A DNA stretch of 64,000 nucleotides from Mytilisepta virgata (GCA_028015205.1 CM051514.1:37526150-37590149); one strand, 5' to 3'. Positions 1 to 12,165 are shown, counted from the stretch's first letter. Program-made: numbers and translations. Notes: generated by a model from the sequence alone, not told the origin.

Positions 1-236
1 TGGCAGCAATGGTCCTAAGATTGTCATCTTTCAGAATTGTGTCGGATGACCTGGACTGTCAACCGAGATGGCCGCCACAGCCGAACATAGTTTAACATTG
101 CACCCTATGGAAAATTCATTAAAAATCTTCTTGTCTGAACCTACCAAGAGGCCGTAACCAAACTGAGCAACAATGGTCCTTAGATTGTCCTCTTTCAGAA
201 TTGTGTACGTTGACCCAAACTATCAATCAAAATGGC
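1..236. repeat. Right-hand remnant of the ~164 bp tandem-repeat element
   Basis: The window opens inside the same tandem repeat that is complete at 13111-15203. Both phrases of the unit are readable: the 'gatggccgccacag' segment near 71-84 and the 'ttagattgtcctctttcagaattgtgt' type segment near 180-206. The sequence matches about 14890-15125 closely, including an almost identical last two units. At about 236 it jumps directly to sequence that in the second block starts at about 15360, so roughly 240 bp of element end and flank are deleted here relative to the paralogue. Confidence 0.75.
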
Positions 237-1080
237 CACCTCCTTAACACAAATATTCATTAATAATGAATAACAAGGGGAATAGGAGACTTGGGCATTC
301 TTTAATTACAAGACCTCTTAAAACAGAGGTCTATACAAGTTTATTAATTGCCCTTTGATTAAGTGGACTAGGGACCCTTGAAGTATTCAATTCTGAAATA
401 GAAATAATTGCCTCCCTTATTAATCTTTTCTGATACTTCAAGTGATCATAACAAGGTTCAATATTTCCTTATTGATTTGCCTTCCACATTTATTACCAAA
501 ATTAGGATTAATACACATAAGATCTCTTCAGAGATATATGAGTTCGTGTTGTTCATTGTTTTTAGTTTTCTGTGTTTATTTGTTGTGCTTGTGGTTGTTC
601 GTTTGTCTTCCCGGGTTTGTCTGTCCAATGGATTACGTTTTTTTGATTGCTCCTTAGGTAGATTTGTCCTTTGTAGTGTTTTTCTCCTTGTCAGTAGATT
701 TTTAATTTGGCGAGTCTCGTTAGAAGAATGGAGCGGAACACCTGCTGTCACCCCTGGTATTTAGTGGGACTTCATATTGCTAGTGCTTTAGTTTTTTATT
801 TTAGTTTATTTAGTTCATTGTATTTTTTTTATTCTTTTAATTACATGTGTATGCTTGCGATAATTGCTTGTTGTCTTACATTCTCATGGGCTTGCCTTTT
901 TTTGTCTTTGGATTTCGATGTTACGGAATTCTTCCACTGTTTTGTTGGTTCTGTATTTTTTGCCGATATTTAAATTACATTGAAAGATTGTTGTGTATAT
1001 TATTGTACAGGTGTTCTATTATTGTCCTGACTATAGAATCATTGTAATAACCTAATACCAGATACATGTTCTTGTGTTTG
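237..1080. repeat. Duplicated block I upstream region, part 1
   Basis: The sequence is paralogous to 15360-16020 and, more loosely, to 37590-38470. It begins with 'acctccttaacacaaat' in all three places. Positions 530-780 hold a reverse-oriented copy of the common mussel dispersed repeat also found at 2994-3200, 9905-10085, 11945-12165 and 29566-29800; copy 2 has lost most of this piece. Short ORFs across it differ between the paralogues and are not conserved, so I see no gene here. Confidence 0.65.
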
Positions 1081-2245
1081 ATTTCTGTCAGCAATGAGCT
1101 TCAGGACTACACAGTGACCACATATATTGTAGTAGTATACTTTATCCATTTTCACATGGAATGTTGTTCATTCACGATTTCGTTGATATAAATTAAATAT
1201 GACATTTTGAATGTAGCCTTTAATGCTATACATGTATGTAAAAAATTACAATTAACTGAAAAGTATCAGAAATGAAAACTACACTCTAACATATATGAAC
1301 AACACATTAAATTGTACAGTGATTTTTACACGACTGGGCAAAGTACATAATACATATGGCGAGTACACATCCTACTGCAAACGATATAAATTCTTTTAAT
1401 ACTTTTGATTTATAGGAAAAATAACCCGACTAGCCACAAACAAAGAAAAAAACCATTTGTATTTAGAGGGTGTGAATGAGCAAGATAATAATTCCAAAAT
1501 AAAATACAGACACTAAAAATCGATGAAAAGTCAGATTTAAAAGGGATAAAATGGGTGTCCGAATTTATTTGTCAAACAAGAAGAAGAAAAACAATTTTTA
1601 CTCTTCAAATTCTTTTCACACAGATTTGAATAACCCACGATTCATCACCTTCACCTGCGACACTTGTAAAGAAAATAATTGTTGTAGTAAAAGCCTTGAA
1701 CTTAATAGTGTATTTATTTACAACAGCCCTTTTATGGCTCAGTAAAGATCTATATCGTGTTCAGCTTACTGAGTAAGTAGTTTAATATCTTGAATATAAT
1801 CGCACAAACTGTGAACACAATTTTTCAAAAACATAATTTAATATATAATTTACATTTAAAATGTATTTATTGATACATTTTGAAATATGAAAAAGAAAAT
1901 GCAAAATCATGCGATTCTGACATGTTTGAAACCTGAAGAAGGCTCAATAGAATAGAGAATGGAAACAAGGAATGTATCAATGAGACAAGAACCCGACGAA
2001 AGAGAAGAAAATAGCTCAAGGCTACCAATGGGTCTTCAACGGAGCGAGAAAACTCCGCAGCCGGAAGCGGGTTTATATAGACTATATGTACATTCAATGT
2101 ATCTCGACTTGGGGATTATTAAAACAGTTGGTTCGGGGATGATACATTTAACTGTCAAGTGTTTCATTTTACAATTAAAATTGAAAATTGCAAAAGCTGA
2201 AGAACTGAAAAGAATCTGCGAACCCAATTGTATTTAAAAGCAAAA
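1081..2245. repeat. Duplicated block I upstream region, part 2
   Basis: This is unique-looking sequence duplicated at about 16020-17250. It holds the candidate subfamily I promoter (see 1694-1772) and part of the putative first intron. Homology to the second block stops at about 2220, at the point where copy 2 passes into a bivalve element end (17256). No conserved ORF spans both copies. Confidence 0.55.
1694..1772 (+). promoter_or_regulatory. Candidate promoter and non-coding exon 1 of the subfamily I copy at 4091
   Basis: CCTTGAACTTAA lies at 1694-1705, a weak TATA-like gtatttattt at 1710-1719, and a donor-like GTAAGTAG begins at 1773. The same order and spacing recur in the second block (16801-16876, 75 bp against 79 bp here) and in the subfamily II promoter at 12488-12408. 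If used, exon 1 would be about 30 nt and the intron would run to the acceptor at 4087-4088. The assignment is inferred from conservation; there is no transcript evidence. Confidence 0.4.
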
Positions 2246-3938
2246 AGATTTACTATATAAACATACATGTATACTAGAAATTTCCTGAAGTATATGACAT
2301 AAATCTGCCTGCCTGGTACTTAGTAACTTAGTAAAAACTTCGAAAATAGTCAACATCAATTAAAAGGTCACCTCTCTACTGCGACCATTTTTTCTCGGTC
2401 ATAATGGTGGGTGATAAATACAGGGTTGACGGTATACTTGTTGGTCAGTTTTCAGTTTGTAAGTTGTTCTTTACTTGTAGTCATGAGTGGTAGCTTTGCG
2501 CATGAAATGTCTGCTGGAGCTACGTTAATTAAAGCAATTACTATATGAAATTAGAAAGTATTTATTACATTGAGTGTGGTGAAATATTGGGATTTCCGAG
2601 TGAAATCAAATCCAATAATTCACATAGTGATTTCACTCTAGGAAGTGACGTAACAATAGCCGTCGCCAACGATGTTGCTTTACAAACGTCGTCGCGTAGT
2701 CGCATAAAAACATAATCTCTTGTATTTTCTTGTTAAATTTTATGAATACACGGAATATGTCAATGTAATAAACAGAATAACTAATCCCGAAATTCGAATA
2801 CCAAAGATCTACAACTCCTGACCGAAAAACACGCACTCGTGAATTAATGTGTTGTTCGGAAACTCGTTGTATAGATCCAAGATGGATACATGAATATCTA
2901 AAATCTTCTTAAATTAAAAAGTATAGGTTTCTCCAATAAATATTCTATATTAATGATACCAATATTGATAAACAAGATATACATATTTCTTCATTTTTCA
3001 AGAGGACAAATATACCTAATGGGCAAATCAAAAGACGCAACCCATTGGACAGACGAACCCGGCAAGAAAAATGAACAACAACAAGCACAACAAATAAATA
3101 CTGAAAACTAAATAACAATGAACAACACGGACTCCTATAAATGCTCCGGAAGGGTAGACCGTTCTTACTCCATATACGACACCCGTCGTGAAGTTCAACA
3201 AAGTCAGTCCGGCGGATGTCACAAATCGGTGGAGGTACATTAAATGTTACGACAGTGGGCAACATCATCTTAGATATTGGAACACTGTAAAAAACTGTAT
3301 CACAAAATACCGAAATAAATTAATGTACTTGTATGGCCATTTCGTTGTATAATGATGAATTAATAAGCATAACCATCAAAAACCAAAAACAATTAAAACG
3401 AGCAGGAATCCAAACTCAGCTAAGTGTTACCTCTGCATCAAAAGGGAAAGCCATAGAAATTTCTAGAAATTTTTGTCAAATTTTGAACGGAAAATTTAAA
3501 GGAATTTAACGGATGACGGCCATAAAATTTCTTAAGTGATGACATCAACTTATCCTTGATAAAACCCTAGCTAAGAAGTCAAAAGTCGGGTAACTCATGC
3601 ATGCCCCTGAATATCGGATGTTGTCCTCAAGGCCAAAAATGTTAAAAGCTGAGGTAATCATGGTAATAACCCAAAACTCTAATGTAATATTGTACCAATT
3701 TTTGATGATCAAAATGGGCACATTTCATCGATTTATGACCCATCAATTGTGCTAAAGGCCACATACTAGTTTTGTAACACATTATCGCATATAATTTAAT
3801 TATTTATAAGTCAAAAGGCTGATCTGTTAATGATATCAAGCGGCAAATAATTAGGAAAAGAAAAACATATTGAGAAAATCTCATTTGTTTATTCCAGTCA
3901 TAGCATTAAATTTTACATATACCCACATATTGCTTGAT
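2246..3938. other. Block I segment not shared with block 2; no gene
   Basis: This stretch lies between the homologous parts of block 1 and is absent from block 2, which instead carries the 17256-18100 material. It contains a dispersed repeat (2994-3200) and a small 11 bp inverted repeat (2598-2608 with 2628-2638). No ORF looks coding. It would be intronic if the promoter at about 1.7 kb serves the copy at 4091. Confidence 0.5.
2994..3200 (+). repeat. Mussel-type dispersed repeat, copy 1
   Basis: The hallmarks are 'aaagacgcaacccattgg', 'gaacaacacggactcctat', 'gctccggaagggtaga' and 'acacccgtcgtg'. Copies occur at 9905-10085, 11945-12165 and 29566-29800 on this strand, and at about 530-780, 38110-38230 and 55480-55660 in reverse. 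I recognise the pattern from mussel genomic sequence, but I could not assign it to a named transposon class. Confidence 0.6.
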
Positions 3939-4090
3939 ATAGTCGATATAATTAGGAACGTGCGCGAAACGTATCATCTGTAGATAGGTAACGCATACAG
4001 AAATATATTTTATATACATCAGATTGTTATTGTTATATTAAGATAACATATCACATGTACTGTCAAAAAGTCCACTCTTTTATTGAAGAT

Positions 4091-4633
4091 ATGGATTACT
4101 TAAAGCAAAAATGGGGCTACTGGTTTACTACATTAGATGTCAATCACGATGGAGTTTTGTCACGTGCTGACGTTGATCTAACATTGCAGAATTTCCCAAT
4201 TATCGAGGGACTTTCTGAAAAAAGAAGGAAAAGTGGCTAATGATTACATAGAAGAATGGTGGAAAAATTATATCTTAAGGAGCAGAGATAGCATTTCTAA
4301 GGAAGAATTTGTCAACCGCTTTGAGAAGGAATATACCGAAGACAAAAAAACATTTATCGAAAGAATGACTGCTTTAGTAAAGTTTATCATTCCTGTCGTG
4401 GATGTTGACCATGCTGATGGATTATCATTGGACAGATTTATAAAGGACTTCAAAATTTGGGTCATGAAAACTTCAGTAACGAAACACTGAACAAAGCATT
4501 TGAAATGTTTAAGCCAAAGGACGGAATTATACCACTTAAACGATACGAAGATGATTGGGTGAGGTTTTTCACAAGTGAAGATCCATCAAAACCAGACGTT
4601 GTTCTAGCAGTATATAAAGCTGGATACCTTTAA
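4091..4633 (+). pseudogene. SCP/calexcitin-like EF-hand gene, subfamily I, two frameshifts
   Basis: This is a paralogue of the intact gene at 18553-19095. I count 14 substitutions and two single-base indels across the 543 bp. An extra A in the A-run at 4218-4223 shifts the frame after the residues IIEGLSE. A missing G in the run at 4459-4461 restores it before the C-terminal part, which ends in KAGYL and TAA at 4631-4633. Translation would stop after about 50 residues, retaining only EF1 (DVNHDGVLSRAD). The acceptor upstream of the ATG is also weaker than in the intact copy: 'ttgaag' instead of 'ttgtag', with a shortened pyrimidine tract. An AATAAA lies at 4883-4888. Both indels fall in homopolymers, so a read or assembly error is a live alternative, but the weakened acceptor supports real decay. 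Confidence 0.75.
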
Positions 4634-5264
4634 AGTAAACAATTAGATTCAACAATTGATATTGACTCCGTCTGCGGCTCTAATAATTGCTTTTTTATTT
4701 ACTCTTGCCTCTAAGTTCTTGTACATCTTGTTTTTCTTAAATGTGCCTACATTCATCTTTTTCCTCTACAAGTACCTATGTATTTCTTACTGACTTGCTG
4801 CAATATTTAGTGATCAGATCACTGAATTAAAACTGAGGAGAACCGCTTGTAGACTCTAGCTGTTGGTAATCCTCGTTAATTAAATAAAGAATTAAATTAA
4901 ACTGATGGTTTCTTTATGATAAACAATAATAGACTTTTGAATTGATCAGTATGTTGTGAAATTGACCGACAGGAAAAAAAGAAACAAACAAATATTATCC
5001 TATGTTCAGACTCACAAATATATAATTGTATACTTCTTCCATTTATATGATCAACTACCAGTAATATATAATACATTGTTTAAATTTACATCATGTTTAA
5101 AAACTTTATTTTACTATTTGTAAAATGAGAAATTTGTGATATTTATTAAGTAGAAAATTTCAAAACCAGTATCCTCGAAACAACGGACTTTCACTAAACC
5201 ATGAAAATGTGTTATCATGGAAATGATTGGATATAAATTATTTTTGTGTTTCCTTTTAGCTTAT
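4634..5264. other. 3' flank of the subfamily I copy
   Basis: This is AT-rich 3' UTR and flank, paralogous to 19096-19550 and, in pieces, to 40680-42190. It contains a polyadenylation-type AATAAA at 4883-4888. The second copy lacks a short stretch that includes this signal. No coding potential is seen. Confidence 0.6.
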
Positions 5265-5740
5265 GCGGTGAATGCAGGCGGGCGGCTGCCAATCCAGTCC
5301 GACCTATAACTTTCTTGTCTTAAGACCCAGACCTTAGATCTATAGTAAGTGGATATTTTAAAAATGTTGACCTATGACCTTGACCCTTGACCTTAGGGTG
5401 AATATATAGGCCATTTTAGATAATCTTCGTGTCCGGCCTGTAACGTTTGTGTCTAAAGACCTAGGCCTTGGATGTTTGGTGTGTAGGTAGGATGTCTCAA
5501 GATGATGTGTGGCATACCAAGAATATTGACCTTGACCGTTGATCTCAAGGTCAATAAATAGGTCATTTTTGTGAATTTTTTGTCTAAAGAACTAGGCCTT
5601 GGATCTTCGGTGTGTAGGTAGGTTACCACGAGACGATGGTTGACATTCCAAGGATATTGACATGGACCCTTGACCTCAAGGTTAATAAATTGGTCATTTT
5701 TGTAAATTTCTTGCCTTAAGACCTAGGCCTTGGACAATTA
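5265..5740 (+). repeat. Tandem repeat of ~150 bp rich in TGACCTTGACC
   Basis: Three to four imperfect units begin at 'ggcggctgccaatccagtcc'. Each contains the steps 'taagacctaggccttgga', 'gtgtaggtaggt' and 'gaccttgacc...ttgacctcaaggt'. The same repeat occurs at 50310-51250 with more units. TGACCT/AGGTCA hexamers occur several times per unit. The array ends about 50 bp before the possible TATA box of the gene at 6336. Confidence 0.75.
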
Positions 5741-5784
5741 CACGGGCGACACAAAAGGCGTCAAATTTAACTACAGATGAATCA

Positions 5785-5961
5785 GTGAATGTGTATAAAT
5801 TATTCAACAGCTTGAAATGTCACCCAGACAAATCATTTTTCTTGTTTTTCATGTTTTATCTCTGTTTGTCACCATTGCTCACCTTGTGACTATCGCCACC
5901 GAATAGTTATACATTGTATTTAGTTTCTTTTAGGTAGATCCAGTGAAGGAGTCGTTTTGAG
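5785..5961 (+). promoter_or_regulatory. Candidate promoter and non-coding exon 1 for the gene at 6336
   Basis: A TATA-like gtgtataaatt lies near 5791-5801, and a good donor, GAG|GTAAGC, has its junction at 5961/5962. The downstream acceptor is at 6324-6325, which gives an intron of about 364 bp (5962-6325). The CCTTGA element seen at the subfamily I and II promoters is not obvious here. The call rests on signals alone. Confidence 0.35.
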
Positions 5962-6335
5962 GTAAGCAATTTTTATTTTTGTATCTATCTTAAATATGGG
6001 TGATACATTAGTAACATAAATTACCAGTAGTGCTGAAGACCAATAAAATGGAAATCCGAATTAGGTTATAAATATGCAAAGTTGGTGAAGTTTCTAAAAT
6101 AAAACTGTTTATTTGAATTTAGAATTTAGACAAAAGGCCGAAGAAGGATAATTAATATGTTTTTTTCAAGTTAATCCGTCAGCTGCTACAAATACATTTT
6201 AAATTTTCAATTTACAAAATAGGGAATTGGGAAAAACAACAATCTGTATGTCTTTAGTTTTTTGAGTAAATAGAATTCGAATGGCTCATATTCCAAGTAG
6301 TGAACATGTGTGTTTTAAATTTCAGAACAAGACAA

Positions 6336-6872
6336 ATGGAATTTCTTCGTCAAAAGTGGTCGTTCTGGTTCAACACGTTGGATGTTAATCATGACGGGCT
6401 AATAACGCAGGCAGATGTTGAACAAACTCTAAATAATTTCCCAAAAGTTGAAGGACTCACAGAATCTGAAGGCAAAATAGCAGACGAGAGAATAGAAAGA
6501 TGGTGGAATACATACATTTTAAAAGGAAGAGAGAAAGTCAGCAAAGAAGAGTTCCTACAAGACCTCGAAAATCAGTACACTTCTGATAAGGGTCTATTCA
6601 TTAATACAATTGAAACGTTATCACAAGATCTCATTGGTGTATTGGACACCGATAAAACCAATCAAATATCACTGGATAATTACGTTAAGGCGTTCAAAGT
6701 TTGGGGTCATGACAATGAGGCTTTACTTCGGAAGTCATTTGAAGTTTACAAACCCAATGATGGAATGGTGTCTGTGGAGGAATATAAGAATGACTGGATG
6801 ATATTTCTGACAAATGAAGATCCAGAAAAGCCAGATGTTGTCTTTGAAACCTATAAATCTGGATTGGTATAA
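6336..6872 (+). CDS. Sarcoplasmic calcium-binding protein/calexcitin-like EF-hand protein
   Basis: This 178-residue protein is expected to be a soluble cytosolic Ca2+ (or Mg2+) buffer or sensor. EF1 is canonical at residues 16-27 (DVNHDGLITQAD). EF2, around residues 58-73 (YILKGREKVSKEEF), has no acidic loop ligands. EF3, at about 104-115 (DTDKTNQISLDN), keeps Asp at positions 1 and 3 but has Asn at position 12. EF4, around 138-149 (KPNDGMVSVEEY), lacks the first ligand. The C-terminus (NDWMIFLTNEDPEKPD) matches the family tail. I chose the ATG at 6336 because a good acceptor (tttcag, AG at 6324-6325) lies 10 nt upstream and every paralogue starts with M-D/E-F/Y-L; the open frame upstream is intron. 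It is an intact, divergent member of its own subtype. The SCP versus calexcitin label cannot be settled by eye. Confidence 0.88.
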   Translation: MEFLRQKWSFWFNTLDVNHDGLITQADVEQTLNNFPKVEGLTESEGKIADERIERWWNTYILKGREKVSKEEFLQDLENQYTSDKGLFINTIETLSQDLIGVLDTDKTNQISLDNYVKAFKVWGHDNEALLRKSFEVYKPNDGMVSVEEYKNDWMIFLTNEDPEKPDVVFETYKSGLV

Positions 6873-9800
6873 GGAATTATCCTAACACAAAATATCGTAA
6901 GCATGCTAATCAGAGAACAATTAATTCGATATATATCTCCTAACCAAATACAGATTCCATTAACAATTTATTTGAAGTGTATGTGTAGAAATGTGTCTAA
7001 ATAGTTTTATTAAATTTGAAAATATACGTTTTTCTAATTATTAACTATTTGTTCAGTAGGGATTTAGTCAAATTTGACATTCTTTCATCTCTGCATGCCA
7101 TAACCTTTGATTTCATACTTTATATCGTTTAGGTCACACGAATATGCACATCTGCTGTTATATGGTCTTATTTGCTATATCGTTTATGTGAAGCTCACAT
7201 TTAATCCGGGTCTCAAAAGTTCCGTGCAATACTTACACAATAGTTGAAAAATCCTTCTTACATTTAAAAATAGGCAGGACTGTCCTGGTGTTACATATTT
7301 AGTTACTTCATTGGCTTTGACATAACTGCTGGGATAGTTTGTCACTCTGCACATCTGTTTCATCAGAATTAATATCTGAGTTTATTGTTCGTCGTTCAGG
7401 CTGAAAGTTTGAAAATGGCACCCCAAATATTCTTTAATACCAGTTTAGCTAGGATATGGATATTTCATCGAATGAAAACTCACCAGTTATTCGTTAAACC
7501 AAAAATGTTGATATCAAACACCGAATATTACTGTGCATGTCCAAATGCCAAAATAAACAAAAATTGAAGACAAATCCATCCAAGGATAGAGCAATCCCTT
7601 AGTTTTCAGAAAATGTAACAATCAGACAGGCTTAACATCGAAATACAAATAATTCTAATCAAAGCATATCTTGAGCATAATATAACGTAAATCAAAGAAA
7701 GACGTCTAAAATTGGTAACTCAACTGCACATACAGTTTTAGGACATCCCTCAAATACATTTGTACACCAAAGGTTCTACGCAGCGGAAGGCGCTTTTCTT
7801 GATCATACGTTTGGACAATGTGAGCACGTAAATCAATGATGGCTTCTTTCTGTACTGTTTTATATCATTTTAGGCTAGTTGTTTAAAGGTAAAGATTCAG
7901 TGAATGAGCACCTTGTAGCGGCCGTTGTAGAATCTTTATAGTACGGGGAGAGCCGACAACTTTTCGAAAAGTGCGTATTACGAAACAAGCTACTTTGCGC
8001 ACAATGCTTTGGGTGATATAAAATCTCTAAAACTCTTATTAGAGCATTTTGGACTCTCAGCAAATATAGATTTTCGGTAAATTATATAAGCAAATCAATC
8101 AAGTATATTGTGGACTGACAAATGTAAATTTCATCATTTGCATCGGTGATAACAACGGTCTAAATGAAATTGGATGAGAAGGAAAAATTTGGACATAGGA
8201 ATTCCGCCATTGAAAGAAAGCCAATGGGGTAGATGGGGTTCAACTATTATTATTCAAAAGATTTGATGGAAAACTATCTAAAACAATAATATTAATAGTG
8301 AATGTTTATGATAGAATATTAATTTATCAACTGGTCGTAAATATTAACCAAAACAAATATATATTTCAAAATTAGATGCAAGGCATGGGTTTCGGATGCA
8401 TTCACTGCTACGGAAAAACCTCAGTAAATTTCTGTACTGAAGACGAAGGTGCAGGGAAAAATGCGATTTCAATGATAAAGTAGAGGTCAAGGTAAAACCG
8501 TATGACAAGACAGCACTAAATAAAAATTTAAATAAAAAGAGGAGGAGTAACATCAATGAAACAAAAAAAAAAAAAAAGCAAAAACAGAAAGACTGGCAAC
8601 CCAAAATATCAAATAGTTTGAACGTTATCTAGAAGACGTGAATATTGTTTTTGTGAGTATTAATCAATATTCAGCCTTGAAGTAAATAAATTGAAACAAT
8701 GTTTTTCAGGGGATATTACCAAAAGTGTTTGTGATGAAATTGGCCATTTGTTATTTCGAACGTGAAAATCGCGCAGAATGCAGGATTTACCCAATACTTT
8801 CTTGTGACACAAGACTCCTTGCCCTATGTTACGCCTCTGCTCGACAAATAGGTTCACGCCCCCTCCTGGAAAACCTGGAACCGTCGCTGTTATACATGTC
8901 AATTTCAGTTAAATTTATGTCTATATGGTTGAAAAGGACAGGGCATAGCGATCATCGAGTTCAGTCACGATGCTGAAGGCTGTAGAATTTATGACGCGAT
9001 GATTTCATTTTGATATATAACTAAATGTAATTTTGTTGTCAAAAGGTCTGAGTGGAATAAAAAGAGAATAATACATGAAGTGGCTTCGTACGCATGTTAC
9101 CATCAAAATCTGTAGAGTATCCATTTATATGTATTATACTATAAAAATGAAGTTCCGTACAAATATTGCTTTGTACTTTGCATCAAAAACAGAGACAATT
9201 TCATGACCTTTAACCAGTTCTCCAAGCTAACGTTATCGCGACGTCGCATTAAGACGTCACGATTTTTGTCATTTCATTTGCAAATGTTCTCAAGCTTCAA
9301 TCGCACCTAAAAATAATTTTTTATATCATTAAATTCGTCAGAAAAAGGGGAAGAAAACATCAGTTTTTGAGGAAAAAAAATGATATTTAGAATGCTATAT
9401 GATTGTTGATATAAATAACATACCGATCCTTTGTTGATTTTCCTTATTAATTCTATGTAAATAGCATAGTTAAACCTCCTAATTTCAAAGTTGTATATCC
9501 ATGAATTTGTGTCATATTTTTTTTACGTTGGTAGCTTCCAAAATTTCTGTTCACGGTTTGAAATTGAACCATTTTCCAATTACATATAATTGTAATTTAG
9601 TTAAGTATATGGCCAATTGTTTGGATAACCCTGCATATGGTTTAACATTTCTTGGAATTGCAATTATTTGTTCGTTACATTTCAATTCAGATATCCTATA
9701 CTTCAAAATACAAATTATGTGTTTCCAGTTTGCAAGCAGCAATAAATGAGAAAATATTGAAAATAAAAAATAAATTTTGCACAATAGCAACAGAAACCAT

Positions 9801-10657
9801 TGTGAAGAATTTTTCCTGTTTCAATATTTCAAGGACCCTTTTCAATTAATACGCTTTATGGAAATCATAATGAAGAGAAATAAGAATTGCTAAATGTCCA
9901 AAATAATATTAGTAGAAGAGGACTAATGTACCTAAGGAGCAAAAGAAAAAACGCAATCCATTAGACACACAAACAACCACAAGCACAACAAATAAACACT
10001 GAAAACTAAAAAATAATGAACAACACGAACTCCTATAAAAGCCAGGAGTGAATTCAGGTGCCTCGGAAGGGTGAGCAAGTATACGGTATCCTTATGAAAG
10101 TACTTTAAAAACCATTCAGGCTAAATCAGCAGCAAAAATTTTAATTTGAAAGTTGTTCTTTAGCATATTCCACATTTGAAATTCTAATAATTATTAAATA
10201 AGGGGTTGAAAATAACAGGCTGCGACAAAATATGACTTGAACATGTACATGTATACATGCTGAAAATATTAAGCCGATGCTGAAATTTAATGAGTAATTT
10301 AATTTATTATTTAGGTAAATTTAATTAATAACTATCTCAAAAAGGTGTAATCATAACTGTATGATTAAAAGTTTTGGGGATGAAATTGTAATTTAATTAA
10401 GTAGCTTTCAAAGTAATTGGCCCCAGGTCTGATCCCGGTATTGGGCTGGTTACCATATAACTATTAGACATGTTAGCAGTGGTCCCTTGATAATTATGAT
10501 AATCAAGAAGAATCTTAAGATTGCAACGTTTTTATTCATAACTACAAGTGAATTATTATCAGGAAGAAAAGAAACCACAAAAAAAGTTCCGTACAGAAAA
10601 AAATTAACACGATTCAGAATTTTTACAGAAATTTAGATTCATCTGTGTAAGATATCA
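6873..10657. other. Intergenic region, no gene seen
   Basis: This region lies between the convergent genes at 6336 (+) and 10658 (-). Positions 7680-7900 are decayed sequence paralogous to about 26750-27180 and 33700-34110, which lie downstream of the other two subfamily II genes. That supports descent of all three from one duplicated unit. A 15-base A-run occurs near 8564-8578. A dispersed repeat sits at 9905-10085. Short ORFs (for example near 8344-8604 on the - strand and 8725-8976 on the + strand) overlap each other and show no family features. Confidence 0.5.
9905..10085 (+). repeat. Mussel-type dispersed repeat, copy 2
   Basis: This is a diverged copy of the repeat at 2994-3200. It keeps 'aacgcaatccattag', 'acaagcacaacaaataaa', 'gaacaacacgaactcctat' and 'ggtgcctcggaagggtgag'. 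It lies downstream of the subfamily II copy at 10658-11193. Confidence 0.55.
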
Positions 10658-11193
10658 TTACACAAGTCCCGCTTTATACGTATTGAACACAACATCCTTC
10701 TTCTTTGGGTCGGTATTTGTTATGAACAACACCCAATCATCAATAAACTCTTTGAGAGGAACCATTCCATGAGATGGTTTAAACAGTTCAAAGGCCTTCC
10801 TGAGTAAAGCCTCATTATCGTGACCCCACACTTTGTAGGCTTTGACGTAATTGTCTATTGAAATTTCCTTGGTATGATCAGTATCCAAAACAGTTATGAT
10901 GTCTTCGCAAAGCTTTCTTATTCTTGAGACGAATTGACTTCTATCCCGTTTATATTCTTCTTCCACTCTTTGATGAATTCTTCCTCCGTGATTTTGCTTC
11001 TACCTTTCAGTATATGTTCATTCCACCATTTTTCAATTTTATCGTCTGCCTCTTTTCCTTCTATCTTTGGCAAGCCTTCAACTATTGGGAAATCCTTCAG
11101 CGTTTTCTCTATATCTTTACGCGTTACGATTCCATCATGATTGACATCAAGAGTAGTGAACCAATAAGACCATTTTTGCTTCAGGAATTCCAT
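10658..11193 (-). pseudogene. SCP/calexcitin-like EF-hand gene, subfamily II, one frameshift
   Basis: The copy is 536 bp against 537 bp in its intact paralogues at 27581 and 34604. One base is lost near 10965-10966, within the codons for FIKE-(L/F)EEE, and there is an adjacent substitution. The first frame gives 91 residues (EF1 DVNHDGIVTRKD plus the degenerate EF2, then a short out-of-frame tail). The second frame carries residues from about EEEYKRDRSQF to the terminal KAGLV. Acceptor (ttttag, AG at 11202-11203), candidate donor (12403-12408), TATA box and a reverse-strand polyadenylation signal (10531-10536) are all retained, so it may still be transcribed. A 91-residue EF1-EF2 protein, a recent pseudogene and a sequencing error all remain possible. 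Confidence 0.75.
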
Positions 11194-11944
11194 TTCCTTC
11201 TCTAAAAATGAAAATTATTCTTGAAGAATGATGTTATAATAGATCCATTTGAAATAATCTTGATTGTGAAACAATGTACAACAATACTGTATGTCACCCT
11301 ACATGAACCCTATCTTAGGACCAGCAAAAAGTTAATTAAATATTCTGGCTGTTTTCCATGATTGCCTTGTAGAGTCAACTATATACATGAAAAAGTGAGG
11401 GGGTTATGGAAGCCGTAATGTTTGTTCAAAGTATGTTGTAAACGTTGTGAACTAATACAAAATGTGCATGATTTTTCATTTTCAATCAATTAGAAGGATC
11501 AGATGTGTTGTTTATCGAACAAAATGATTTCCGGAACGACTTCTTAACTGCAATTCCTATGCTCCGGATATTCGGATACGAATAGTATACTGTACCATAT
11601 TTTCATTAACATAGCTACCCTATATAAATACAATACATGTACCATTTTTATAATAAAATCTTTGAGAAATTAACATTTAATGAAATATGAAAACACGATA
11701 AAGTTGTACCTTTCGCCGGAGACATTAAAAATGTAATCTGATTTCAAGACCACCCCCCCAAAATATGAATTATAATACAAGTGACAATGCAGGTTAAAAA
11801 GTAAGACCTAAAAATCTGAAATCTCTGCAATTCTTCATTCCAGCTATACTCGTTTTCTTGTGTCTCAAATAAGGTGCGTTTAGTTAATGAATAACTTAAT
11901 ACATGTAATATGTTAATAGTTATGGTACCATTTACATAATTAAG

Positions 11945-12165
11945 TCAAGAAATACCAAAGGGATATTCTAAGGAGGGGAAAATCGAAAACAACTGACAAA
12001 CTCCAGAGAACAACGAAGACAAGACCAAAACAATACAAACACTATACTTAAAAACTAAAAACATGAATATTATGACTATCAATAAAAAACCGGGGGTAGA
12101 CACAGAGGCTCCGGAAGAGAAAGCTGTCTCTGGTTTATGCAGGACACCCGGTTTTATATTGTAGG
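11945..12165 (+). repeat. Mussel-type dispersed repeat inside a subfamily II intron
   Basis: It contains 'aagaaataccaaagggata', 'aaactgacaaactcc'-like text, 'aaaaccgggggtagacac', 'ggctccggaagag' and 'gcaggacacccg'. It lies within the putative first intron (11202-12408) of the copy at 10658. It is absent at the matching places in the introns of the copies at 27581 and 34604, so it inserted after those duplications or was lost from the other copies. Confidence 0.6.

Noticed and set aside
707..1047. Hydrophobic ORFs that look like small membrane proteins
   Set aside because: They are T-rich repeat sequence; the paralogous copies at 15815 and 38272 keep only parts of the frame, with different starts.
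6300..6335. A 12-codon extension of the gene at 6336, starting at GTG
   Set aside because: It would need a non-ATG start and it spans a strong 3' splice site (AG at 6324-6325).
10924..11205. A + strand ORF of 93 residues antisense to the SCP copy at 10658
   Set aside because: It is a shadow of the - strand coding exon; similar antisense frames occur over the other copies and are not conserved independently.
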